Assembly: GCA_010015675.1 (NCBI GenBank)
Contig: ML976992.1
Span: 512,404 to 576,403 of the forward strand
Direction: 5' to 3'
Origin: Byssothecium circinans
Lineage: Eukaryota > Ascomycota > Dothideomycetes > Pleosporales > Massarinaceae
DNA: 64,000 nt
Each line of letters starts with the position of its first letter. Within the stretch, counting starts at the first letter, position 1. The notes below the pieces were generated by a model. It worked only from the letters and a program-made list of their open reading frames with translations, had not been told where the DNA came from and made no database searches. Positions 20,038-31,737 of this stretch are shown piece by piece. Made by a program: the position numbers and the translations under genes.

Positions 20038-20948
20038 CTAATCCGTCTCCAGAATAGCCCAAGTTTGATCATCTACCGTCGTGTAAATCAACCCTCCCTC
20101 CAGCAAATCATCTCCAGCCCGTGCGACATCAGCAGTGTCCAGACCTATCTTCGCAGCAATATCCTGCTGATGTAGACCCTCATTCGACTGCGGCGCATCC
20201 CTTAAATACTTGTATACCTTCCTCGCATGAGCACTGTAGCCCGCCAGGTCCGCCGCGCCAAACGCTCCGGCCGAAGTCTGTTGGGCCGCTCCTTTTGTGG
20301 CAACTTGACCCGTAGCACCTTGATTGTTGATCGGACCGCGCGAGAAGAAGAGATGTACTGCGGTAGCCTCGAGCATATGATAGGAGATCTCGTTGTTGTC
20401 GTCGATAGGTCGTAGGATTTGTGCAGCGACGAATTTCCGATCGTGGAAGCCCTTCACCTTACCCCATGCCCTGCAGTACATGCCTTCTACGAGTCGTGCC
20501 TTCGACGGATTCTGGACCACGGCGTCTGTATCGTTCCATTGCTTGACCTCGATGCTGCCGGTGCCATCGTCGAGCTTGTATGTGATGTGTGTGGTTTGCG
20601 AGGCGATGTTGCGTATTTGGCCGACGAAGGTGAGTTGTGAGACTTTGTTGCTGTCGATCTTGAATTCGTCGCCGTCGGGCTGCCCGCCGAGGATTTGTTT
20701 GATGGTGACGGGTCGGAGTGAGTCTTGTGTGTAATCCTGCACAGCTATTAGTATCAGCTGTCATCTTTATGGTGGGCGTCCTCACTCGTCGTCCGCCACT
20801 TGGGCTGGTTTGACTGCCTTCAGCCATGAAGCCGCCGCCGCCTCCTCCTCCACCACCGCCATAGGACGTGTACGAGGTCTCGTAGTTGTTATAACCTATA
20901 TAGTCAGTATCTGAGGAAATCAGAAGCCTACGGATGGAACATACTCAT
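20038..20948 (-). CDS. RFA2: Replication protein A 32-kDa subunit (RPA2/RFA2)
   Basis: RPA2 is the middle subunit of the heterotrimer that coats single-stranded DNA in replication, repair and recombination. Coding exons are 20948..20945 (only ATGA), 20895..20786 and 20736..20038, joined by two 49-nt introns, for 270 aa. The N-terminus MSYNNYETSYTSYGGG plus a Gly-rich run is the phosphorylated tail type seen in orthologues. The OB-fold follows: RPVTIKQI, LTFVGQIRNI, TYKLDDGTGSIEVKQW, YCRAWGKVKGF and ISYHMLEATAVHLFF. The C-terminal winged helix (GLHQQDIAAKIGLDTADVARAGDDLLEGGLIYTTVDD region) is intact. The 4-nt first coding segment explains why simple frames miss the start. It is divergent from DBP10. 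Confidence 0.95.
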
Positions 20949-21005
20949 GGTGTGGGATGTGCGTGGAAAGGTAGGTGGGTGTGGACTTGTGACGGAGGGG
21001 GGAAG

Positions 21006-21043
21006 ACGCGACGAGACGCGTCCGAAGTTCTCGACCCCACGTG
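21006..21043. promoter_or_regulatory. MCB-like and E-box sites in the RPA2/DBP10 promoter
   Basis: A perfect MluI cell-cycle box ACGCGT is at 21016-21021, with a second, near match (ACGCGA) at 21006. A palindromic CACGTG is at 21038-21043. MCB sites drive G1/S expression of replication genes including RPA in yeasts; the 195-bp gap also serves the ribosome-biogenesis helicase gene. Binding is inferred from the motifs only. Confidence 0.55.
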
Positions 21044-21143
21044 CCATTTGCCAAGATTTCGCGCCACCTCTAATTTTTCCAAATCTCGAATTTGACGTCT
21101 CTGCGAAAGCTTGAGAAAGCCGCACCCGCTCGAGCAGTCAACG

Positions 21144-24009
21144 ATGGCCCTCCGCGCAAGCTCCCCGGCGCTTTCGGAGAACGAGTTCGATATTGGATCT
21201 GCGCTCTTGGGAGAAGACGAAAATATTGGGCAAGAGAATGGCAACGCTGCGGATTTGGGGATCGATCTGGACATTGGGGATCAAGATGGATCCGACGACG
21301 AGGCCTTTATTGCGGCGACACAAGCTGCTTCGAATCGGAAAGCGTCAAACTTGAAGGGCAAGACGGTCAAGAAAGGCGGTGGTTTTCAGGCTATGGGTCT
21401 GAATGCGGCCCTGTTGAAGGCCATCACAGGCAAAGGCTTCAAGGTCCCTACCCCCATACAGCGCAAAGCCGTACCTTTGATTCTGGATAGGCAGGATGTG
21501 GTAGGAATGGCGCGCACAGGTTCAGGGAAGACCGCAGCCTTCGTAATACCCATGATCCAGGCGTTGAAGACACATTCGGCAAAGGTCGGGGCACGCGCAA
21601 TTGTTCTCTCGCCTTCGAGAGAGCTCGCGCTGCAGACTTTGAAGGTTGTGAAGGAGCTTGGTCGCGGTACAGACTTGAGGACTGCGCTAGTAGTGGGTGG
21701 TGATAGTTTGGATGATCGTGTGTGCCCTGCATCGCTCTAGGATTTGGTGGACGCTGACTGTAAATTAGAGTTCAATTTGATGACCAGTAACCCTGATATC
21801 ATCATAGCTACACCGGTATGGTTGAACCTTATCCTTTCATTGGGACTCATTGCTAATGCAAGTGAAGGGTCGATTCTTGCACCTCAAAGTTGAAATGGGC
21901 CTTGACTTGTCATCAGTTCGATATATTGTCTTTGACGAAGCTGACCGTCTGTTCGAGATGGGTTTTGCGGCACAGCTGGCTGAGATTTTGTATGCTCTGC
22001 CCAGTTCAAGACAGACTCTACTCTTCTCCGCTACACTCCCGAAATCACTTGTCGAATTCGCAAGGGCTGGTCTTCAGGAGCCCAAATTAATCCGTCTTGA
22101 TGACTCAAAGGTCTCACCAGATCTTGAGAATGCCTTCTTCATGCTCAAAAGTGCGGAAAGGGATGCAGCGTTACTCTACCTTTTGGACCAAGTTATCAAG
22201 ATACCCATGGGAGAGACTGAAGCTGCGAAGAAGGCAAAGCAAGCCACTGCAAATGAGAACAGCAAAAAGCGAAAGCGCGCACCCGGAGGCTCAAACCCGA
22301 AAGACACACCAACTCCAAATTCTACCATTGTCTTTGCAGCCACCAAGCATAGGGTAGAATATCTGTCCACTCTTCTAAAGACCGCAGGGTACTCTGTGTC
22401 ATATGGTGAGCGCATTTTATCTTCGCTTTTCCCAAAGTCGCTAACATTGGCAGTGTATGGAAACCTGGATCAAACGGCTAGAAAAGGGCAGGTCTTAGAC
22501 TTCAGGGCAGGCTTAACGAACATTCTTGTCGTAACTGATGTCGCCGCACGAGGTCTAGACTTACCGTACCTTGCGAACGTCATCAACTACGATTTCCCTT
22601 CCCAGCCTAAGATCTTTGTTCATCGCGTTGGTCGAACGGCAAGAGCTGGCCGAAAAGGTTGGAGTTACAGCCTCATTCGCGATTCCGATCTGCCTTACCT
22701 GATCGACTTACAACTCTTCCTCGGCAAACGAATTGTGTCTGAACGGAAGTCTGGCGAGGAGCCGAACTTTGCGCAAGACGTTGTCGTTGGCAGTTTTGTT
22801 CAAGATGAGCTTGAGCCAATGGTCGAAAGGGTGCAAGGGCTGCATGGCAAGGAAGAAGATTTGGTTGACCTTGAAGCAGTTGCTAAGAAAGGAGAGGCTC
22901 AATATGTGAGAACTCGTAATTCAGCCAGTACTCAGTCCGTGAAGCGCGCAAAGGAGCTTCTGACGACCCGGAGCTTATCAGGCACCCATCTGCTTTTCGG
23001 AGATGAGGTACACGATGCTCTGCGCGAGAAGGACAGGATGTTGGAGAAGATCAGTTCATTCAGGCCTACAGAATCTATTTTTGAGGTTGGTAAGCGAGGG
23101 ACAGGCGATGCGGCAGCGGAAATTATGCGCAAGAGACGGGAGCAAATCGACAAGATCAAACAGAAGCAGGCACGACGCTCGGTCGATGCTTCGGCAGATC
23201 TGGAGGATGATGGTCCACGACCAGAAGAGACGGAGGATTTCGATTTGCGCTCAGACGATGCGGATGAAGTTGCTGATGCGGACTTCGCATCTGATTCTGA
23301 CGAACTCGAAATTTCCGTCTCACAACCAAATACATCCAAATCCGGCAAAGATGATTTCCAGAAGTCGGAGTTTTTCATGTCATACGAACCTAAAGGCATC
23401 AATGCGGCAGAAGAGCGAGGATACGGTGTACATTCTGGCTCCTACAATACTGCCCAGCAGAGCTCAAACTTCGTCGAGAGCGCTCGAGCCGCGCAAATGG
23501 ACTTGACCAACGACGAGACACGAGGCTTTGCAGAATCTAGCAAACGGGGCGGATTGCGATGGGACAAGAAATCCAAGAAATACGTGTCGAGAGCCAACGA
23601 CGAAGACGGTTCCAAAGGCTCAAAGATGGTTCGAGGTGAGAGTGGCCTTAAGATTGCGGCCAGCTTCCGTAGTGGACGCTTCCAAGAATGGCGCAAGTCG
23701 AACAAGATAGGACGGTTACCACGAGTAGGGGAGATGGAGACAGCAGCGAACCGAGCTGCGCCTTTCAGTAGCGGGCAGCACTACAAGCACAAGGCGCAGA
23801 AAGCACCCAAAGAGGCAGATCGATACCGGGACGACTACCATGTGCAGAAGAAGAGGGTGGACGAGGCGAAGCAGAATCGTATCGGCAAGTTCAAGGATGG
23901 TGGCGCCAAGAGCGAACTGAAGGGCGTAGACGATGTCCGTAAGCAACGTCAGCTCGAGAAGAAGCGCCAGGAGAAGAACGCGAGGCCATCCAAGAAGAGG
24001 AAGCTTTGA
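21144..24009 (+). CDS. DBP10: ATP-dependent RNA helicase DBP10
   Basis: DBP10 is a nucleolar DEAD-box helicase for 60S ribosomal subunit assembly. Exons are 21144..21717, 21769..21815, 21868..22405 and 22454..24009 (904 aa); introns are 51, 52 and 48 nt. The third intron is divisible by three and open, so it hides in a continuous frame; removing it restores [16 protein letters not shown]. Motifs are the Q motif region [10 protein letters not shown]...PTPIQ, Walker A ARTGSGKT at about 123-130, the PSREL motif, DEAD ([13 protein letters not shown]), SAT (LLFSATLP), and [11 protein letters not shown]. The DBP10-specific C-terminal domain follows ([33 protein letters not shown]), then a very basic nucleolar tail. 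Length and domain order match the family. Confidence 0.96.
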
Positions 24010-27000
24010 GTTCAATGAATACCAGTTCCGGACTGTCGGGGAACTGTTAGCCGGAAGGCCTGGGCGAGTGTTTCTTTAACGGGCCGAAAATGGAAGAAAT
24101 GTAAACTTCAGCCTTATAGTCCAGTAGTCTTTCGAGCAGCGACACCCTTCAGTTTACTCCGGTGGCGTACACTACTGTGAAGCAAACGGCCGCCTCTGCA
24201 GGGCAATTTTCATAAAGATAGGCTGTTACGGTCTGCACCTAGCACGCCCCCGGAATGTACGTCCGCCATTATCAAGCACACCTAAACATGTTGCTGTGCC
24301 ACAAACGGGCATGCAGGTATATTGATCAGTGGCTAGTCCACTACTGGGATGCACTAACCTTGCAGTATAGGACATAGATTACACCGATAAAGGCGTAGCC
24401 TGCGGTGGCTTGTGAAAGTCCATGAAATAACAGACGATAATGCGCATTTACCATCCGGCATAGAAGTGATGGTAGCATGTTCATTTTAGAAGACGCTAAC
24501 ACTATTGCCTAGGATATTGATGGAGCGCAGCGGTGGACACGAGCGGGATTGCGGTTGACAGGCTGCATGTCAATCTGTACAGTAGTCTAGTCTCACGTCC
24601 ACCGCGCGTCCTGGCATCGACTCTACGCCGCGGTCCGCTGGATAAAGTATCCGACAGAGTTGACACTGACAGGAGGCCACGTCTGCATGACGACGCTAAT
24701 CAGTGCAAGAGTGGCTAAACTACCGAGTGATTCATGATCCAGACAGCGCTTATTCTGTTGGCGTGACTGTTGTCATCAGCAAGCCATGGCGTCTAGCTAG
24801 GCGACGTCTAGTTCCAGCCCTTCGGAGCCTTTTCTTCATTGACACTGAAAAATAACCTCCTTCCTTCCGGCTGACTGACTAGCGAAAGAAGCCGAAAAGA
24901 GGTCGCATGCTCGCACACACTGGATCTATCAGGAAAACCCGCGTAACACAGCGCGGCAAGGCAAGGCAAGACAGAGCAAGCATCAGGGGTTCATGAAGGA
25001 GTCTCGTAACCGACGACCAACGCCTTCCGAGCTCAATAAATGAAGAGCGATGCCAAGAACAACTCCCAAGAGAGAGTAGAGCAAGCCATGTGCCGCATGG
25101 CTGGCAGCAACCCTAAGGCACGTCATTCCAATCGGAGGGCCTAAGGAGAATTACCCCCGAAGCCGAGCGGTGCCTCGATAATACCACCGAGAGAGAAATA
25201 GTCCGCCGCGAGGTCTACGTATCCAGGTTGATACTGTACTGTACAGTACATACACTCATACCCATGTTGTTGTGCTCCATACTTGGATTTCTTTTCTCCA
25301 GAACACGCAACGGCGAACGGGTACGGGTTCGCACTCGCACTCGAGAGTCAACATGGATGGTCAACTTGCCTAAACGAGCAATCGATGCGGCGGACAATTC
25401 GTCATGGTTGGATGGGACCCCAGAGCAGGGGTAGGGTAGGCAGGCTTACTTGTTGGGGGCTAGCATCGAGTCTTTTCCCGGGCTTCGAGAAGGCGCCACA
25501 ATATGTGCTGTCTGTTATGGTGGTCAGCGCCGCAGCGGGTATGTATGCTGGAAGACCCATTTTTGGTCCCGTTGTTCGGATAGTTTTGTGCTGATGATTA
25601 TGATGTGGTGAGATGATATGAGTCTGTTTCTCATTGTCTCTTACCGCTGGAATATACATCCATTTACCCTACACACTCACTGGCGGTCTACTGCACCACA
25701 GTCACAAAAAGAGATGAGGGAATGTTATGCATTACCTATCCGCAATCGACAAAAGGGAAATTTCCCTCTCTCGCTTAAAAATTCTATTTATTGATACAAC
25801 AAATCTCTCTCTTTTGGTGGCGCATGATTCCCAGGAAATTTATGCGGCGAGGACACTTGGCTTGGGGGAGGGGGAGGGTTGAATTCAAAGAACCCCTGCA
25901 TTTACTTGACCGTTCAAAATGCTCCCCCGTTTGTGATCTCCACCTAAACGACACCAGCACACTCACCATCCACACCCACGTCTAACCTTTTCGGCGAATT
26001 TTGCGTCTGAACTGGTAGACCAACGGAAGCGCAAATTTCCGACCGTCGACCGTTCACGACGCAGGTCTCCAGGGCCCAGCCAGCCAGCCCGCCCGCCAGC
26101 ATCGTTAGGTGACATACGGGTATAGCGGAGGAAAGACTGGGTTGGTTTGCGCAGTCAGACGCGAAAGAGGGAGGTCGATAAAATTGTCCCCATCATGTAG
26201 GAGTGCAGTTTACGCGTCGGGCGAGAAATACATCGGGATATGTTTGTGTGGAAGCGAACGGGAATCGGACAGACAAATGTTCCACCAACACCAACCCACG
26301 GTTTTTGCTACGTACGGGCCGCACCCAGTCGCAAATCGACAAAGTAAGGATCCACAGCGCAGACGTGCGCTTCCAGGTCCCCGCGCTGAGGGAAACCCAG
26401 CACAGGGCAGGGCAAGGGGCCGGCTGCGTTTTGTTCTTTCAATACGAATCCTTGTCAAAGCTGGCCAGGGGTACACCCTTCTCTGTAGTTGCTTGAGTGA
26501 GGGCTTTTCTTTTCTTGGGGCAGCCGCACCACGATTGCACAACGTGTGTTCGCATGGTTTGCCGATCTATCGCGCGGTTGAATCCGCGGACACCCCCCTG
26601 AACCTTTGTCCTGGGTTACGGATACGGGATGGCGTCTCTCGGAGACACCGTCGCCATGACCCATGACAGCGACCGTAAGTAAGTATGACCATGACCATGA
26701 TGTTCAGGTTCCAGACAATCTCCAGAGGACTCGAGCTACGCTGCATGTCGCGAAGTTGGCGCGCAGTGGGTCACAACAGCATCACGCTCGTACGTACAGT
26801 ATCCACTGCAGCGAGCCAGCCGGCACAGCGACGGTAACACGGCGTCGCGCCCGTCCAGGAAGCAAAAAAAAAAAGTAGGTAGGTATGTAAGACGCGCAAG
26901 TCCCGAGGACAGGGTTGCTGGACAGGCCCGCCGCGGTTGGGGGTGTGAAGAGAATCCAAGAGACGAATGGAACGTTGCGATAGGCTCCGCTATTCTATCG

Positions 27001-29479
27001 GTTGGCCCTCGCTTCAGCCAACTGCCAATATCAAATGATTAATACCTTCCTGTTATTGTTCCAATATTCCCGCTGCCATTTTTGGCTCATCGTGCCTCCG
27101 TAATACGGTAGGGACATGCTATGCCATGTACTGGCTAAATTCCCGGGTCCGTCGTTGCAGGGCTTCCACGTTGCAAACTACACGGATGGCTTCCAGCCTC
27201 AAGCTACAAAACTCCTTCCTTTGGGCCAAGCGAGCGCTCCGTTGGAGTCAGCTTGCTGCTTACGGTCGCAGATGGTCAGCATGCATCTTCTTGGGTGTGT
27301 GTTGGTCTGCCTCCTTCGAGAAGGTGCGCGTCCGGCGTAGCTCCATGACTGCAGGAATTCCATCGGCGGCAAGCGAACTGAAAAGCTACCTTAGTGGTCT
27401 GACGTAGTATACGTACGCAGGCACATCTTGATACAGACTCATATAATCAAGCGCAGGTGACATTCCCCAAATCAAATCTGCCATCACGAGCGCGCTTGAC
27501 CTCGGTGATAGCTTCAATATCAATCAAGGCTGAGCTATTCTTGTCCCTTATCCAGTTTACAACCTCAACGGCGGGTTGATATCAGTTCGCTAGGGTTTGC
27601 CTGCCGCGTTTCCGTGCTCAAGCTTCTTACTGTTAAGCATGTCAACTTAGGCCCACCTCCGTCGCACTACGAGTCCACCTCCGTACTGTATGCGTTGGAA
27701 GCATGACCGAGGCTCATTGGCTCCTCGCTCATCTGCTATTAGGGGGCACACCACCTAGGAACATCAATGCCATCACATGCGTCGTGACTCTGGCATCTAT
27801 TGAACTCAATCTTCAAAGATGGTATATCACACAATATCTGTGTCACACGAGGCGTAATTCGCCGAATCCGCATCGTCCACGCTGGTCGAGCGCATGAATC
27901 GAGCAATCTCCGCAGCCGCTCTTCGGACGTTTTTGGGCGATCGACGACGGGCAGCCAGGGTCAAGGCCATCACGGCCGGAGCATTTTGAGAAAGATTTCC
28001 ATGAATTCTCGATACACGAGAACAGCCACGGACATATCGAACTGCAATATAGCCGCCAACGCTTCACGCACCGCACCATGGACTAGTAGCTACTAGCTAC
28101 TGACCATTTTCAAGATTGGCCGCCACAAATCTTCTAGTGCATGAATATCGATTTGGGCCTCTTGCTGGAGAGGGGGGTTTTGCAGGCCGCTGTTTGACGG
28201 AAGCTGCAGGAAACGAACGGGTGTACGCGATGGGTATCCATGACACTGCTGTATGCGGACGGTTCGGTGGCCCCGAGGGAAACTGCGGGCTGGCTTCTGT
28301 ATGTAGGCTCGAATCCAGATGCTCCATGGCTGACGATCTGCAGTAGCGGGCGTGCATACGTTTTGACGGGAGGCGGCTACAGAAGCGGTCGGCATGACGT
28401 GCGGCCAACCCACTTCGAGGGTTGTATGCCAATGTATGGGATGGCCCAGCATCGCGGGCCTGTCAGTTGAGTTGAGCCACAGCCACAGGCAATTTCGCGT
28501 CGGAGGCAAGTCAGCGCGCGATGGATCGGTGGTGCAATAGATGATTACAGATGGATAGCGCGCGCCCGCTAGCTCTCCTTAGCACTCGCATGGGAATGCC
28601 GGCGGACGGGCCTCTAGGCGAGCCAGCACCGAGCCGCTCCTCCCACTCCACCCTTTTCCCTGCCATGCTCTCCACACTGTTGCTTGACGAGGCGTGCATG
28701 CCTCCAGCGGCTCCAATCGTCCCTCTGCAGCTGGGTTGGGACGGGCGGCATGCTCTGTCAACCCACAAAGAACCATCAGCCGAACAAGCTCAAGCTCAAG
28801 GCTCAAGCTAGCATGCCGTGCCCGAAGTGCAGCCCTCTCCCTGCTCGCCCAGCGGCCCCCGTGCTATGGCTGTCATCCACCGTCTGCAGGTGTAAAAGCG
28901 CAGGGGTACGAAGTAGAGATCTGAAGAGCATGCTAACCATTCGATCGTGGTTATTACTGGAGGATCTCCCCTAGTCAGACACTTCTGCCCTTCTGCTGCG
29001 TTGAGTGCCCTCGCGCGCACCGCATTGGTTCACACGTCCGCTCTCCTCACCTCTTCCAAGACCGCTTGCCTTGTCCCTGCCTCGCCGGACAGGTGAACGG
29101 GGTGTGGCTCCCCTACGCCCTGACGCCGCTCAAGCACGAGTGCTTCTTACATACGCTCCGCGTGCTGCGAAGCCCTAACAACGTCCGACTCTGGCCTGTG
29201 TGTCGTGTGCGGATTTCTCTGCCAAAGGTAGCTTATTCTGCTTTTCTTATACCGTACGCACTCTGTGCATTCACCCCCTGCCCACGGACTTCGTCTACTG
29301 GACGGATGTTTCTGATTTCTGATTCTCCGGACCGGGTACGATTGTACGACATGTATACACTGGTAGCTGCTTCCCGCTCTTGTCTTGAGTTTGCGCTCAA
29401 AGAGTATTGAATTCGCCGTTGTTGTTATTTTGGTTGCGAGGTTGAATCTTTGCCCCATCGTGGACTTACCCATCTCGAC
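24010..29479. other. 5.5-kb region without a recognisable gene
   Basis: This is the longest gap in the window. Every open frame of 60-185 codons here lacks family resemblance, and I could not build a multi-exon gene on either strand. Visible pieces are a 16-bp perfect palindrome (25235-25250), a run of A (26868-26877), a clustered aagctcaag repeat (28788-28808) and GC-rich, CG-containing stretches that argue against repeat-induced mutation. It may be an unusually long promoter or leader for the regulator at 29480, non-coding transcription, or a decayed element; the sequence alone does not decide. Confidence 0.45.
25235..25250. repeat. Perfect 16-bp palindrome
   Basis: TGTACTGTACAGTACA reads the same on both strands. 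It also contains three overlapping copies of GTAC. It could be a dimeric protein-binding site; its position in the long gene-free region is unremarkable otherwise. Confidence 0.7.
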
Positions 29480-31737
29480 ATGCAGACCCAACCGCCACCT
29501 GTAATTGACGCGTCCTACCAGGAACAGTCTTACCCGAACAGCTCTGCGGTGTCTTCGGCCGCGATTCCGCTCCGTCTCCCCACCATATACACAGAGCATT
29601 GCGCTCCCGCTGCGTTGGAGCGCTGCGCTGGTCGAACTATGCAAAGTCTGTCCTTACCTTGTCCAAGTTCACTCCCTTCGACGCCGTTTGGGCGACGTCC
29701 CTCGCCAGGAAACAGCCTGGTACCTTTGCCGTTACAGTTCAGCCCTGCCCGGCCTGAACAATATTGCTATCCGTCTCCTCCCATGTCAGATTCGCACTCT
29801 CCCGCTCGCCGCTCCGCTCAGATTGTCGAACCTGAAGGCCATCCGTATCCTCCACCTTTGAGCCAGCCGCGGAGGATGCTTGGAGTTGCACCACCTCCAC
29901 CACATACGTCGTCATTACTCGACCCCCGGTCTGCAGCACCCTCCCAAGGCATTCAGCAACCGCGTCCGCTGTATCCAGGCGAGGCTCAATCCAAGACACA
30001 GCCTCTGCACTATCACCAAGACCGACCATTAGATCCTCCGTATGGTGGCATGTCAATTGCGCAAAACTATGCGTATGGCTATCCATCTCCAAATGTGTCT
30101 TCGTACCTTGGAAGCCAAGGCACAGGCGCGGGGCCCCAAGTACAGCCGGCAGCCATGATTGCACCTCCGCCTCTACGACAAAGCAAGCCTGCGAGAAGAA
30201 CAAAGGCGCATGTGGCTTCTGCGTGCGTCAATTGCAAAAGAGCTCATCTCAGCTGCGACGTCCAACGTCCTTGTGGTCGGTGTGTGGCTTCTGGAAAACA
30301 GGTCAGTACAAGCCATGGATGTGACTAAGGAGCGTGCACATACACGAAAGATAGAAATAGACTGACTCCGTTGTGTAGGAAACGTGCAAGGATGTACAAC
30401 ACAAGAAAAGGGGCAGACCAAGGTTGAGGGATGATAAAGATTTTGGAAGAAGCGAAGATGTGAGGACGACTCCTACTCAGATCCATACTCAGCTGTTGGG
30501 GGCAATGCCCGTATCCGGCCCAGAGTCGTACGGCCAGCAATCACCATTTGCGACGCCGCATCGAGCACCTGAACCGCACCGCGTACTTGGCTCTACCCGA
30601 GAAGTCGATTTTCAAAACATTCATCAACAGCATTCCGTAGCGGCTGCTGGGGGTGTTCCACCACGTACGGCAAGTTATGGTGCGCCCTATGGCGCGGGCC
30701 CAAATTCCGGTTACCAGGTATTGCCAACAGCGTTCCTGAATCTGGACCTTGTGATTCAAAGGTCCAACCAAAGTTTCCAGGACCTTGTATCGTTTCTTGG
30801 TGATGTGCGTGGAAAAAGTTTGGCTTATTTTCTCGACAATTGGCAGTCAGAGATCTTGCAGAGACTGCGCACCGATCTCCGACATGAGAGAGATGAGCGC
30901 GAACCAGCATACATGGCGCCTATCACTCCTGTCGGCCATGATCCCATGCATTCTGTCATGCAGTCTCTGTCCGAGAGAGACGTGGAGCAGGTCAGCCAGG
31001 GCTACACTGATCGACCATTTCTCTTGAACTTCCGTCTACCACACAACCAACACCAGACTCTTCAAACTCAGATTCGGCTCGCAAAGACATCGCTCTACTT
31101 CGTCACCCTCGTCGTGCATACACCTCCTCGACCGAGCGGGCCTCCTCTTTTGACCCAACAGCTTGCTCCTCCTACCCCAGTACACGCCTCGCAGACCATG
31201 TCTGCACCGACGAACCCACCGACCCGAGAGTTTGGCTCCTATCCCATACGCCCCTCCTCTTCCGCCAGCTCAGCACCAACCTCCCCCTACTTCAATTTTT
31301 CTACGGTCCGGACCTCACTTCCGACCATCAGTTCCAGCTCATACGGGAGCAGCCCTTCGTACGGCTACTCCCCGACAGCTGGTCCCGAGCCGGGATACTT
31401 GCATCAGCCACCATCCCAGCCGGGAGCGTACCCCTCTCCCTACCAGGCAATCTCCAGGACAGGCTCGGTCACGTCGGAGCTTCAGCCTCAAGCTCCATTC
31501 CAGCGTGAGTCTCTGAGTCGTGCTGGCCGAGAGGGGCTACAACTTCCACCTCTTCGCACCATGCCGGCTCCTGCGCCGTTGTTGGCATCGCCAATAGCGA
31601 ATGAGTTTGGCGAGGGTGCGCGAGAGAGGGAACCGCGTGTACGGCAGCGAGAGTCCCCGTTAAGCGCAGAGACGAGGACTGAATCGCCGGATACGGGGAA
31701 GCGGCGTCGATTGAACATACACGAAGTGCTTGAATGA
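29480..31737 (+). CDS. Zn2Cys6 transcription factor with a PAS-like region
   Basis: Two exons, 29480..30301 and 30379..31737 (77-nt intron inside the Zn cluster), give 726 aa. The cluster SACVNCKRAHLSCDVQRPCGRCVASGKQETC lies unusually far in, at about residues 248-278, after a long Pro/Ser/Tyr-rich region. It is followed by HKKRGRPRLRD, an AT-hook-like basic motif. A PAS-like segment is suggested at about 395-500 by LNLDLVIQRSNQSFQDLVSF and YTDRPFLLNFRLP...LAKTSLYFVTLVVH. The rest is Pro/Ser-rich, with a basic end GKRRRLN. An internal Zn cluster next to a PAS-like domain groups it with the fungal regulators carrying RGRPRLRD after the cluster, whose targets I cannot name. The start at 29480 is the first ATG in the frame. 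Confidence 0.82.

Noticed and set aside
26109..26666. 185-codon plus-strand frame in the long gene-free stretch
   Set aside because: The composition is Arg/Ser/Gly-rich without hydrophobic periodicity, competing frames are equally open, and no family is recognisable.
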